The notes under the pieces: model-generated
Databases searched by the model: none
The model's input: the letters and a program-made list of their open reading frames with translations, nothing else
Told to the model about the DNA's origin: nothing
In this document: piece by piece, positions 56,330-64,000 of the stretch
Layout of the letters: every line of letters starts with the position of its first letter
How positions within the stretch are numbered: position 1 is the first letter of the stretch
Source: CAISIP01 sp038326025
GTDB taxonomy: Bacteria > Pseudomonadota > Gammaproteobacteria > Burkholderiales > Burkholderiaceae_C
Reading direction: 5' to 3'
NCBI GenBank assembly: GCA_038326025.1
Contig: JBBQJP010000004.1
Location: 1-64,000 of the forward strand
DNA length: 64,000 nucleotides
Program-made: the position numbers and the translations under genes

Positions 56330-58074
56330 AACCCTCGCTGTTGCCGGCCTGGTTGCGCAACTACCAGGGCGCCTGGCTGACGGGCGACCTGACCGCCGGT
56401 CTCATCGTCACCGTGATGCTGATCCCGCAGAGCCTGGCTTATGCCATGCTGGCGGGATTGCCGCCCCAGATGGGGCTTTATGCCAGCATCCTGCCGCTGG
56501 TGGCCTATGCACTGCTCGGTTCGAGCATGACACTGGCGGTGGGTCCGGTGGCAGTTGTCTCGTTGATGACGGCCAGCGCCCTGGCGCCGCTGGCGCAGGC
56601 GGGTAGTGCGCAATACGTGGCCCTGGCGGTACAACTGGCGCTGATCTCTGGAGTCATGTTGCTGGTGTTCGGTGTGCTGCGCCTGGGCTTTCTGGCGTAT
56701 CTGCTGAGCCATCCGGTGATCAGCGGTTTCATCACCGGCTCAGCGCTGTTGATTGCGGTTGGGCAACTGCCTTACATCCTCGGCGTCTCGGTCAGTGGCG
56801 CCGGTGTGCCCGACAAGCTCGCTGGACTGGTGCGTGCCTTGCCTGACACCCATCTGCCGACCGCCTTGGTCGGCGTGGCGTCGCTGCTGTTCCTGTGGCT
56901 CGCGCGCAGTGCGATGGCGCCGTTACTGGTGCGTTGGGGCTTGTCTGCGGCGCGTGCCGGGCTGCTGGCCAAACTCGCACCCATGCTCGCGGTGCTGCTG
57001 TCCATCGCGGTCGTCGCCGGCTGGAAACTCGACCGGACTGCGGGAATCGCCGTCGTGGGCACGGTGCCGCAGGGTTTGCCGCAGTTCTCGCTGGTGCTTC
57101 CCGATGCCGGCACGCTGGGTCTGTTGTGGTTGCCGGCCCTGCTGATCACGTTGGTCGGATTCGTCGAAAGTGTGTCGGTGGCGCAGTCTTTGGCGCTCAA
57201 GCGCCAGCAGCGCATCGTGCCCAACCGCGAACTTCTGGGCCTGGGCGCGGCCAACATGGCCAGTGCCTTGTCCGGGGGGTATCCGGTTACGGGCGGCTTT
57301 GCGCGCTCGGTGGTCAACTTCTCGGCTGGCGCACACACGCCGCTGGCCGGTGTGGTGTCGGCGCTGCTGATGACCCTGGTGATCGCTGCGCTGACAGGCC
57401 TGTTCTTCTACTTGCCACATGCGGTGCTGGCGGCAACCATCGTCGTGGCGGTGCTGGGCCTGGTGGATCTGCACAGCCTGCGCAGTGCCTGGCGATATGA
57501 CCGCGCCGATGCCTTGTCGCTGGTCGGCACGGCGCTGGGGGTGATGTTGCTCGGTGTCGAGGCCGGCATCCTGACCGGTGTGGCCTTGTCGCTGGGGGCG
57601 CTTGTGTGGCGCAGCAGCCGGCCGCACATGGCCGTGGTTGGTCGTGTACCGGGCACCGAGCATTTCCGCAACGTGTTGCGCCACCAGGTCGAGACCGTGC
57701 CCGGTTTGCTGGCGCTGCGCGTCGACGAGAGCCTGTTCTTTGCCAATGCGACCGTGGTGGAGGACCGCATCGGTGACCAGTTGCGCGCCGACCCGCAGCT
57801 GCGCCAGGTCCTGCTGATCTGTTCGGCTGTAAACCAGATCGACGCCACCGCGCTGGAGGTGTTGACCGAACTCGAGCGCAGCCTGGCCGCACGTGGCATT
57901 GCGTTCTTGCTGGCCGAGGTCAAGGGGCCGGTGATGGACCGGCTGCGCGGCACCGACCTGGGCCAACGACTGGATGGCCGCATATTCCTGAGCGTGCACG
58001 ACGCCTTCGTGTCGGCGCAGCGTGCTGCGCGCGACGGTGTTTTGCCCGCACGCGTGGCAACTCACGGGTTTTGA
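56269..58074 (+). CDS. SulP family anion transporter with STAS domain
   Basis: A SulP permease of about 600 residues. AGLIVTVMLIPQSLAYAMLAGLPPQMGLYAS is the SulP signature after helix 1. GGYPVTGGFARSVVNFSAGA is the second conserved site, and the STAS domain includes VLLICSAVNQIDATALEVL. The start is uncertain: a GTG at 56269 lies inside the preceding gene (61-base overlap), and no ATG fits before the conserved LKPSLLPAWLRNYQG. Last gene of the sulfur unit; sulfate or sulfite movement is a fair guess. Confidence 0.88.
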   Translation: MGVRLGQQGPAVASNRRRALKPSLLPAWLRNYQGAWLTGDLTAGLIVTVMLIPQSLAYAMLAGLPPQMGLYASILPLVAYALLGSSMTLAVGPVAVVSLMTASALAPLAQAGSAQYVALAVQLALISGVMLLVFGVLRLGFLAYLLSHPVISGFITGSALLIAVGQLPYILGVSVSGAGVPDKLAGLVRALPDTHLPTALVGVASLLFLWLARSAMAPLLVRWGLSAARAGLLAKLAPMLAVLLSIAVVAGWKLDRTAGIAVVGTVPQGLPQFSLVLPDAGTLGLLWLPALLITLVGFVESVSVAQSLALKRQQRIVPNRELLGLGAANMASALSGGYPVTGGFARSVVNFSAGAHTPLAGVVSALLMTLVIAALTGLFFYLPHAVLAATIVVAVLGLVDLHSLRSAWRYDRADALSLVGTALGVMLLGVEAGILTGVALSLGALVWRSSRPHMAVVGRVPGTEHFRNVLRHQVETVPGLLALRVDESLFFANATVVEDRIGDQLRADPQLRQVLLICSAVNQIDATALEVLTELERSLAARGIAFLLAEVKGPVMDRLRGTDLGQRLDGRIFLSVHDAFVSAQRAARDGVLPARVATHGF

Positions 58075-58078
58075 CAAG

Positions 58079-58094
58079 CCTCCCATTTGGGAGG
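58079..58094. promoter_or_regulatory. Perfect palindrome after SulP, with adjacent TTGACA
   Basis: CCTCCCA-TT-TGGGAGG is a perfect 7-bp dyad just after the SulP stop. A consensus -35 hexamer (TTGACA, 58071-58076) sits directly before it, so the dyad falls where a spacer would lie. No good -10 follows, and no U-tract. Either an operator or a short terminator stem. Confidence 0.35.
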
Positions 58095-58150
58095 TGCACG
58101 CACTGGCGATCTGTCGCAAAATTCCGACCTCGACCGACGAGGAGTTCGCC

Positions 58151-58897
58151 ATGCCCGGAATATGCCGACCCCTGTTTCGTCGGCTGTTGTCAACGCTGCG
58201 CGGCAGCTGCGTGGCCCTCGCGCTGCTGTGCACCGGTACCATGGCCACGGCCGAGTGGCTGGCGCTGTGCAGCAAGTGCGCCAACCCCACTATCTTTTCG
58301 CTGACCGGCGCCGACACCGGGAACGCCGTCGCGCAGGCGCGTATCACCCGCGAGGAGATCGAGGGCTGGTGTGCCAACTGGCAACCGGGCGACACGGCCT
58401 GCGTCAAACAAGCACTGCTGGACCATGACCTGAAGAAGGTCTATCGCGCCAGTGCGGACTGCAAGGCCGGGCGCATTACGCCGGTGGACGGCAACAGTTA
58501 TCAATTGGCAGGCGTGTGGGACAACCGCGATATTGGTGTGGGCCGCAGCAAATGGCGTGACGTACAAGGCAAGATCGTCGGGCGCGACAACGCCAGTGGC
58601 GGCCTGGGCATTTCGCAGCAGTGGGAGGTCTTGTGCCCTCAATCGGGAAAGCACGCCAAGGCCTCGGCGGCGCCTGCCGCACGGACCGCACCCGCGCCAC
58701 CAGTACCTACGGCGCTTGCGCCGGAATTCGCCGCCGGGCAGGTCGTGATGGCCAAATACGGCAGCCAGTGGATACGCGCCAAGGTCAACGTGGTGCGCCA
58801 GGTCAAGGGACGCAACGGCCCCGAGCTGGCCTACGACGTGAGCCTGGAAAACGGCAAGCGGGGACTGGTGCCGGCGCGCATGTTGCGGGCGCAGTGA
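58151..58897 (+). CDS. Exported protein of unknown function with C-terminal SH3-like domain
   Basis: A 248-residue protein with a long signal peptide (cleavage near TMATA). The mature N-terminal domain is cysteine-rich: WLALCSKCANP, EIEGWCANWQPGDTACVKQALLDHD, and later VLCPQ, which suggests disulfide bonds in the periplasm. After an Ala/Pro linker, a C-terminal piece VVMAKYGSQWIRAKVNVVRQVKG resembles SH3/Tudor-like modules by spacing. I do not recognise the family. GAGGAGTTCGCC precedes the ATG. Confidence 0.75.
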   Translation: MPGICRPLFRRLLSTLRGSCVALALLCTGTMATAEWLALCSKCANPTIFSLTGADTGNAVAQARITREEIEGWCANWQPGDTACVKQALLDHDLKKVYRASADCKAGRITPVDGNSYQLAGVWDNRDIGVGRSKWRDVQGKIVGRDNASGGLGISQQWEVLCPQSGKHAKASAAPAARTAPAPPVPTALAPEFAAGQVVMAKYGSQWIRAKVNVVRQVKGRNGPELAYDVSLENGKRGLVPARMLRAQ

Positions 58898-58973
58898 GGC
58901 AGACGGGCCTTGCGGATACGTGCGGCCGCGTTGCCGCAGTGCGCGCCATGCACTTCCTTCGCGCCGAATTGGC

Positions 58974-59342
58974 TCAGACCCGTGCCACTTGCGGCTTGAG
59001 CGACCACAGGATGGACAGCACCTCGCCTCGCACGGGTGCGTCGACTTCGCAGGTCTCCAGGGCCGCCAGGATGTCGTCAACTACGGCGACGAACTCCTGC
59101 TCGCTGATGTTCATGCCGCGGTGGGTGCTCAGCATGTCCTTGCCGGCATAACTCTCTGGTCCACCCGAGCCGGCACAGAGGAAGTCGATCGCGTTGCGTT
59201 CGACCCGGTCCATGTCCTCGATCTGGCTGAAGCGGTTGCTGACCAGCGGATTGGCCAAGTGGTTCTTGAGAAGCGTGCGGGTGATGCGGGTGATGCCGTC
59301 GCGCCGGCCAAGGCGGTCGTAAAGGGTGGTGGTTTCACTCAT
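58974..59342 (-). CDS. Group I truncated hemoglobin
   Basis: A 122-residue truncated globin: LYDRLGRRDGI at the start and the proximal histidine region THRGMNISEQEFVAVVDDI, as in TrHbN-type globins. The distal pocket usually has Tyr at B10; here FSQIED follows the B-helix and the Tyr is not clear. Likely binds O2 or NO in the cytosol. AGGAGAACCCC precedes the ATG. It is 54 bases after the small gene upstream on the same strand. Confidence 0.9.
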   Translation of the reverse strand: MSETTTLYDRLGRRDGITRITRTLLKNHLANPLVSNRFSQIEDMDRVERNAIDFLCAGSGGPESYAGKDMLSTHRGMNISEQEFVAVVDDILAALETCEVDAPVRGEVLSILWSLKPQVARV

Positions 59343-59396
59343 GGGGTTCTCCTGACTTGTTTGGCGGGGATGGTTCGGGGTGAGGGGTCGCGCGAT

Positions 59397-59612
59397 TCAA
59401 TGCGCCCTGACGCGTCTGGTTTGCAACCAGGATGCGTATTCGATCTGGCCCGCATCGGCCGAGTCACCACGCACTTCACGGCGCAAAGTGCCCAGTGCCG
59501 AGGCCAGCGCAGCTTCGAGTTGCTGCAGCATCTCGCACGTCAAGGTCGGGGGCAACATCAGAAAGGCGGGTTCGTTGCCAGGTAACTGAAAACTCAGTTG
59601 ACGGGTGTTCAT
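59397..59612 (-). CDS. Small conserved-looking hypothetical protein
   Basis: A 71-residue soluble protein, MNTRQLSFQLPGNEPAFLMLPP, with a helical middle (EMLQQLEAALASALGTLRRE). No signal or membrane segment. AAGGAGATCACC precedes the ATG, which supports translation. It lies upstream of the truncated-globin gene, probably in one transcript, and is divergent from a BTAD/AAA regulator. I do not recognise a family. Confidence 0.72.
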   Translation of the reverse strand: MNTRQLSFQLPGNEPAFLMLPPTLTCEMLQQLEAALASALGTLRREVRGDSADAGQIEYASWLQTRRVRAH

Positions 59613-59743
59613 GGTGATCTCCTTGCGTTTTCGCGGGGCCGGAACGGACCCGCTGTGGCCATCATGGCCAGCGGCCGTTCCTGATCCGTTCCTGGCCTCG
59701 AAGGCACTTGCGCAGCGCAAGCAACGGGTTCAGACTGGGCCGC

Positions 59744-62700
59744 ATGAAAACCCCTTCGCACCGAAATGAGCTGCCTGGTGAGCCACCGTCCCGGCTGGAT
59801 GTGAAACTTCTGGGGCGCTTCGAGGTGTCCGTTGACGGTGCCGTCATTGGCGCTGACCGGTGGCCGAGCCTGCGCGCGGCGCATCTGTTGCAGTTGCTGA
59901 GCCTGCAGCCCGGGCGCCGGATCGCACGGGACATGGCCATCGATGCCTTGTGGCCACAACTCGACCCCGATGCCGGTGCGGCGAACCTGCGCAAGGCCTT
60001 GCACCATGCGCGCCAGGCACTGGGGCGGCATGACGGCATCACCTTGCAGGCGGGAGAGCTGCTGTTGTGGCCCGAGCGGCCCGTGGGAGCGGATGTCGAC
60101 GACTTCGAAAGCCAGGCGCAGACGGCGTTGCAGCAGCGTGACCCGGCCGAATGCGCCGATGTGGCGAGTCGCTACGGTGGCGATCTGTTGCCCGGAGCAC
60201 GGTATGAAGCGTGGACCGAGCCGGCGCGTGAACGTCTGCGCGCCCTGCATCTGGAGCTGTTGCGTGCGGGCGCCTTGTGGGAAGACCTGGCCCGCCATGA
60301 GCCGACCGATGAGCCGGCGCACCGGGCGCTGATGCAGCGTGCGCTGGCGGCCGGCAACCGCGCTGCGGCGTTGCGTTGGTATGCCCAGCTGCGCGAAGCG
60401 CTGCAGCAGGAATTGGGCGTATTGCCCGATGCGCGGACCGAGGCGGTGTACGCGCGTTGCGTGGAAGGTTTGCAGGCCATGGGGCCTGTTTTCGTGGGGC
60501 GAGCCCAACTGCTGGGCCAGGTCACGGCGTGGCTGGCGGCGCCGGCGCGCGCGCGGCCCGGCGCCATCGTGCTGCGCGGCCCGGCCGGCATTGGAAAGAG
60601 CGCCTTGTGCCGCGAAATCGCGGTCCAGGCGACGCGCCACGAATGGAAGGTGTTGCGTCTGGACGCAGATGAGGGCGGGCGGACCTATGGCGCGATCGCG
60701 GGCATTGTTGAACGGATCCTGCTGGATGATCGCAGCCTGCTTGACAGCATCGGCGCCTCGGCGCGCACGGTGCTGGCCATGCTCACGCCAATGGCCGCGC
60801 CAGCAGGCGACCCGCTCGGTCCACTGGGGCGGCACCAGGTGGTGGGCGCCATGCGGCGCCTGTTGCTGGCGCTGGCGTCGGGCAGCAATCTGCTGCTGCA
60901 GGTCGACGACGCACACCTGGTCGACGACGCCGACGTCGACGTGCTGGTGCAACTGGCCGTGGCCGGCGCGCCCCTGTGCCTGATTTTTGCCACCCGTCCG
61001 GTGGCCCCGTCCGCGGCCCTGGCCCGCGGTTTGTCGCGGCTGCAGCGCGCCGGCGTCGCCTGGCCGCTGGACGTTGAGCCGCTGGACGACGACGAATGCC
61101 GGCGCCTCGTCAATCTGGCCACCCCGTCTGCGCAATCCAGTGCCGTGGTGGCACGAATCGTGGCGGCGGCCGAAGGCAACCCGTTCGCGGCCGTCGAACT
61201 GGCGCGGTGTGCCAGTGGCGACGACAACAAGCGCTTGCCCGACAGCGCTGCGGAGGCGATCACCGAGCGCCTGTGCGATGTGCCGGCAACGGCGCTCGAC
61301 CTGTTGCGCTGGATGGCCCTGGGTACCGACACGCTGGATATCCATACGGTGCAGGCCATTGCCGCACTGGCCCGGGTGTCGACCGATACTGCGCTCGATC
61401 GGGCGCTGGATGCCGGCGTGCTGATCCTGGTGAACGGCCGGTATCGCTTCCGGCATGCGCTGGTGCGCCAGGCGCTGATCGGACAAGTTCCGCCGCATCG
61501 CAAGCTGAAGATGCACTGTGCCATTGCGGCTGCGCTGGGCGAGGCGAATGCGGCGCCGGCCCTGGTGGCCCATCACTGGCGTGAGGGGGGCCGTGCACCC
61601 GAGGCACTGCCCTGGCAGCTGGCTGCCGCGCGCGACGCTGTCCGACTCGCTGCGTTCAGCGATGCGCTGCGCCATCTCGCTGCGCTGCTCGAATTCGAGC
61701 CCGGTCATGCCGAGGCACTGCGTTTGCGCGCCGAGGCGCTCGATGCCATGGGCGACCCTGGCACGATGGCGGCCTACCACCTGGCGGCCGACGCCGCCGG
61801 CGGCTCCGAGACGGACAACCTGCTTGCCAAGGCTGCGCTGGCCCAGGTCAAGCAAGGCGATCCCAAGGGCGCGCTGGTCGAGCTCGCCGGCCTCAAGCCC
61901 AGTTCCGTCGACGGGCGGCTGAGCGAGGCGCTGGCCTATGCGGGCGCGGCCGCACTGGGCGCGGCCGACCCCGCTATGGGAACCGTCAAGGCGGCCGCCG
62001 CGCGCCGCCTGGCGCTGGAGTCGGGCGACACCACGTCGGTGGTGATCGCGTCCTGGGCGCAGGCGGCAGCAGCGCATGCACGTGGCGAGTTGCATCGCAG
62101 CGTATGGGCCGATCTGCAGGAAACCAGCCACGTGCCACACCTGGCGTTGCGGGTGTTCGACGGCCACCTGTGCATCACGCAACGTTTCCTGTATGGCGCC
62201 AAACCCTATGCCGAGGTGATCGAATTTGCCGACGCCCTGGCAAGCGAGGCCAAGCGTCTGGGCGCGGCGCGTGGCCATGCGTTCGGTGTCACCTTGCGCG
62301 GCGAGGCCGAATGGCTATCCGGTGACCTGCAGTCTGCACGCACACACCTGCATGAGGGTGTCCGCCTGCATCGCGCCAACGGCGGAGCCGTGGGCGAAGC
62401 CCACGCCTTGCAGCGTCTGGCCGAAGTGGCGTTGCATGAGGGGCGGCGCGATGAGGCTCGCATGCTGATCGATGACGCCTTGGACGTGGCGCGCCAGACC
62501 GACATCGGCTTTCACCTGCTCGACCGCATCTACGGCACCCGTATCAATCTGCACCATGACGATCCGGCCGCCGCGTTGCATGTCATGGAAGACGCCAGCG
62601 AATCGGTGCGCGGACCGCTGGAGACCTGCCCGGGATGTCGCATTACCTTTGCCGTGCCGGCGGCAATCGCAGCTGCGCGCGCGGGTGAGGTGGCGCTGGC

Positions 62701-62929
62701 CGAGCAGCATGAAACCCAGTGCGCCTTTCTGGCCAATGTGGTGATGCGCCTGCCCGCGTGGTATGCGGCGCATGAGGAGGTGCGCGGCCATATTGCGGCG
62801 GCCCGCACGCCGCGTGACCAGGAAGCGATAACGCTTTTCGCGGCGGCAGCCCGGCGCTTCCGCCAGGCCGGGCAGCCACTGGACGCCGAACGCTGCGAAC
62901 GCCTCGCGGCGCACAGGCCACGAACCTGA
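59744..62929 (+). CDS. BTAD/AAA-ATPase transcriptional regulator (SARP-like)
   Basis: A 1061-residue regulator. The N-terminus is a winged-helix OmpR-like domain (VKLLGRFEVSVDGAVIGADRWPSLRAA, GRRIARDMAIDALWP) followed by a bacterial transcriptional activation domain to about residue 245. A STAND/AAA ATPase starts at GPAGIGKSALCREI (about 280), then a long TPR-like helical region. No C-terminal LuxR HTH, unlike the cyclase regulator at 1389-4973. The ATG opening MKTPSHRNELPGEPP is preferred. Divergent from the small protein and globin genes, its likely targets. Confidence 0.9.
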   Translation: MKTPSHRNELPGEPPSRLDVKLLGRFEVSVDGAVIGADRWPSLRAAHLLQLLSLQPGRRIARDMAIDALWPQLDPDAGAANLRKALHHARQALGRHDGITLQAGELLLWPERPVGADVDDFESQAQTALQQRDPAECADVASRYGGDLLPGARYEAWTEPARERLRALHLELLRAGALWEDLARHEPTDEPAHRALMQRALAAGNRAAALRWYAQLREALQQELGVLPDARTEAVYARCVEGLQAMGPVFVGRAQLLGQVTAWLAAPARARPGAIVLRGPAGIGKSALCREIAVQATRHEWKVLRLDADEGGRTYGAIAGIVERILLDDRSLLDSIGASARTVLAMLTPMAAPAGDPLGPLGRHQVVGAMRRLLLALASGSNLLLQVDDAHLVDDADVDVLVQLAVAGAPLCLIFATRPVAPSAALARGLSRLQRAGVAWPLDVEPLDDDECRRLVNLATPSAQSSAVVARIVAAAEGNPFAAVELARCASGDDNKRLPDSAAEAITERLCDVPATALDLLRWMALGTDTLDIHTVQAIAALARVSTDTALDRALDAGVLILVNGRYRFRHALVRQALIGQVPPHRKLKMHCAIAAALGEANAAPALVAHHWREGGRAPEALPWQLAAARDAVRLAAFSDALRHLAALLEFEPGHAEALRLRAEALDAMGDPGTMAAYHLAADAAGGSETDNLLAKAALAQVKQGDPKGALVELAGLKPSSVDGRLSEALAYAGAAALGAADPAMGTVKAAAARRLALESGDTTSVVIASWAQAAAAHARGELHRSVWADLQETSHVPHLALRVFDGHLCITQRFLYGAKPYAEVIEFADALASEAKRLGAARGHAFGVTLRGEAEWLSGDLQSARTHLHEGVRLHRANGGAVGEAHALQRLAEVALHEGRRDEARMLIDDALDVARQTDIGFHLLDRIYGTRINLHHDDPAAALHVMEDASESVRGPLETCPGCRITFAVPAAIAAARAGEVALAEQHETQCAFLANVVMRLPAWYAAHEEVRGHIAAARTPRDQEAITLFAAAARRFRQAGQPLDAERCERLAAHRPRT

Positions 62930-63103
62930 TGACCCGCGATTCGCCGTGCGACGCTTGCGCATTTGGCGCGCGATGAAACACCTCGGGAGTATCGGTTCCA
63001 TGCGCCCTGTGCCTGGACGCGGCCCATGCGGACCCGTGCCGGCGCGATTGTTGCGGCTAATGCAAAAGGCGGCACCAGCGACCGCGGCGGAGTTTCCCCG
63101 ACC

Positions 63104-64000
63104 TCAGCCTACCGCCCAGCAATAGCCGTTGCGGCCAGCCGCCTTGGCCTGGTACATGGCCTTGTCGACCCGGTGATAGGCATTGCTCGCAGTGTCGTCT
63201 GGCGCCAGCACAGACAGGCCGGCGGAGAAGGTGTAGCGGAACTCCGTACAGTCGGACAGCGCGGTCGACGCGCGCAGCAGTGCCATGATCCGCCCGATGA
63301 TGGTTTCCATGCCAAGCTTGTCAATGCGCGGCAGCAGCAACAGGAACTCCTCGCCGCCGACCCGTCCGAAGCCGTCTTCATGGCGCAAGGTCAGCTGCAC
63401 CGTGCGGGCGAAATGCTGCAGCACAAGGTCTCCGGCTGGATGGCCGAACCGGTCGTTGATGCACTTGAATTCGTCCAGATCGATCAGCGCAATGCCACAT
63501 AGCTGCTTGCGCCGCTGCACCTGTATAAGCCGCTGTTCCAGCTGGGCCATCATGTGGGGACGGTTGCTGATACCGGTCAAGGCATCGGTCTGGGACGCGC
63601 GCAGCGCGAGGTCGCGCGATTGCCGCAACGCCCGGCCGCTGACCTTGAGCTCGGTGATATCGCTGGCGACACACAACATCCAGCCGTCAGCACGCAGTGT
63701 TTCCGTAATCCATACCCAGCGGCCGTCGCACAGGTCGGCCTCGAAGGCCCGGTAGGGCAATTTGCCGCGGCGTGAGCGGGCCGACGCCAACCAGGCGGGA
63801 AAATCCGACGTGCTAATCAGCGCGCCAACCTTCTCCGCATGGCAGCGCGTCATCAAGTCGGACCAGTTGGGGCAGGCGTCGGGAGCCAGCGCGAAGCACT
63901 GTCGGAAGGCGTCGTTGGCATAACGCAGCCGATCGTCACCATCGAACAGGAACACCAGCAGCGGCGCAACATGCGCGATGGCGAGCAGTTCGTGGGAGAT
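63104..64000 (-). CDS. PAS-GGDEF diguanylate cyclase (5' end outside window)
   Basis: The 3' part, about 299 codons, of a diguanylate cyclase; the frame stays open to the window edge, so the start is outside. A PAS domain (FLFDGDDRLRYANDAFRQCF to CVASDITELK) is followed by a GGDEF domain with the active motif GRVGGEEFLLLLP. RHED five residues before GGEEF is an RxxD inhibitory site, so product control is likely intact. It synthesises cyclic-di-GMP from GTP. Confidence 0.93.
   Translation of the reverse strand: MSHELLAIAHVAPLLVFLFDGDDRLRYANDAFRQCFALAPDACPNWSDLMTRCHAEKVGALISTSDFPAWLASARSRRGKLPYRAFEADLCDGRWVWITETLRADGWMLCVASDITELKVSGRALRQSRDLALRASQTDALTGISNRPHMMAQLEQRLIQVQRRKQLCGIALIDLDEFKCINDRFGHPAGDLVLQHFARTVQLTLRHEDGFGRVGGEEFLLLLPRIDKLGMETIIGRIMALLRASTALSDCTEFRYTFSAGLSVLAPDDTASNAYHRVDKAMYQAKAAGRNGYCWAVG

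Noticed and set aside
59609..62278. Long open frame (889 codons) on the minus strand
   Set aside because: Antisense to the BTAD/AAA regulator; composition is His/Gln/Arg-rich and no motif is visible.

Overview
The window is a 64 kb piece of a G+C-rich chromosome (roughly two thirds G+C by eye) packed with short-gap genes on both strands. Gene content (single-subunit quinol-type NO reductase with NorR, ECF42-like sigma factor, split YeeE/YedE transporter with an ArsR persulfide sensor, RIO kinase, DUF3750, DUF1348, DUF3014, many LysR regulators) suggests a Betaproteobacterium, most likely Burkholderiales. That placement is inference from gene content. I saw no rRNA, tRNA, CRISPR array, insertion sequence, phage gene or replication origin. 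No stretch longer than about 300 bases lacks a gene. The longest gap, about 275 bases at 6956-7229, holds nothing I can name.

Layout. 1-9.1 kb: a BBE-type flavoprotein cut by the window edge, a 1194-residue cyclase/ATPase/LuxR regulator, a DUF1801 protein, a sodium:alanine symporter, a pirin and a secreted protein of unknown role. 9.2-14.1 kb: an accessory redox block with two LysR regulators, an AhpD-like protein, a PNPOx-flavin reductase-ferredoxin fusion and a DUF1348 protein. 14.2-18 kb: a DUF3750 protein, an EamA transporter, an SDR and an epoxide hydrolase. 18-21.3 kb: a translationally coupled pair of a PhnD-like binding protein and a membrane GGDEF-EAL enzyme. 21.3-28.8 kb: a racemase, a SulP transporter, a WYL regulator, a VOC protein, PurU, a phosphoesterase, an SbtA-like transporter and a thioredoxin-fold protein. 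28.8-32.5 kb: an AhpD-like gene divergent from an AraC regulator, then a gene with both halohydrin dehalogenase motifs beside an MFS transporter. 32.6-36.9 kb: a RIO kinase, an EamA transporter, a PuuB-like oxidase and a saccharopine-dehydrogenase-like reductase.

36.9-41.6 kb is a nitric oxide defence locus: ytfE and a quinol NO reductase on the minus strand, norR divergent, and between them a sigma-54 promoter plus three GT-N7-AC NorR-type sites. 41.7-46 kb: a rhodanese, a methyltransferase, an SDR, a DUF3014 protein and a GST. 46-48.2 kb: a YCII protein, a DUF1428 protein and an ECF42-like sigma factor with a candidate promoter of its own class.

48.4-58.1 kb looks like one sulfide/efflux island, all on the plus strand: an RND pump behind tandem ATACCC-type palindromes, a sulfide:quinone oxidoreductase with all three catalytic cysteines, a DUF2892 protein, a CsoR-family regulator, a BigR/SqrR-type ArsR regulator with the 66-residue cysteine spacing, two YeeE/YedE halves and a SulP transporter. 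Together they would sense reactive sulfur, oxidise sulfide and move sulfur species across the membrane. The end of the window holds an unknown exported protein, a truncated hemoglobin with a small partner protein, a divergent 1061-residue BTAD/AAA regulator, and a PAS-GGDEF cyclase cut by the window edge.
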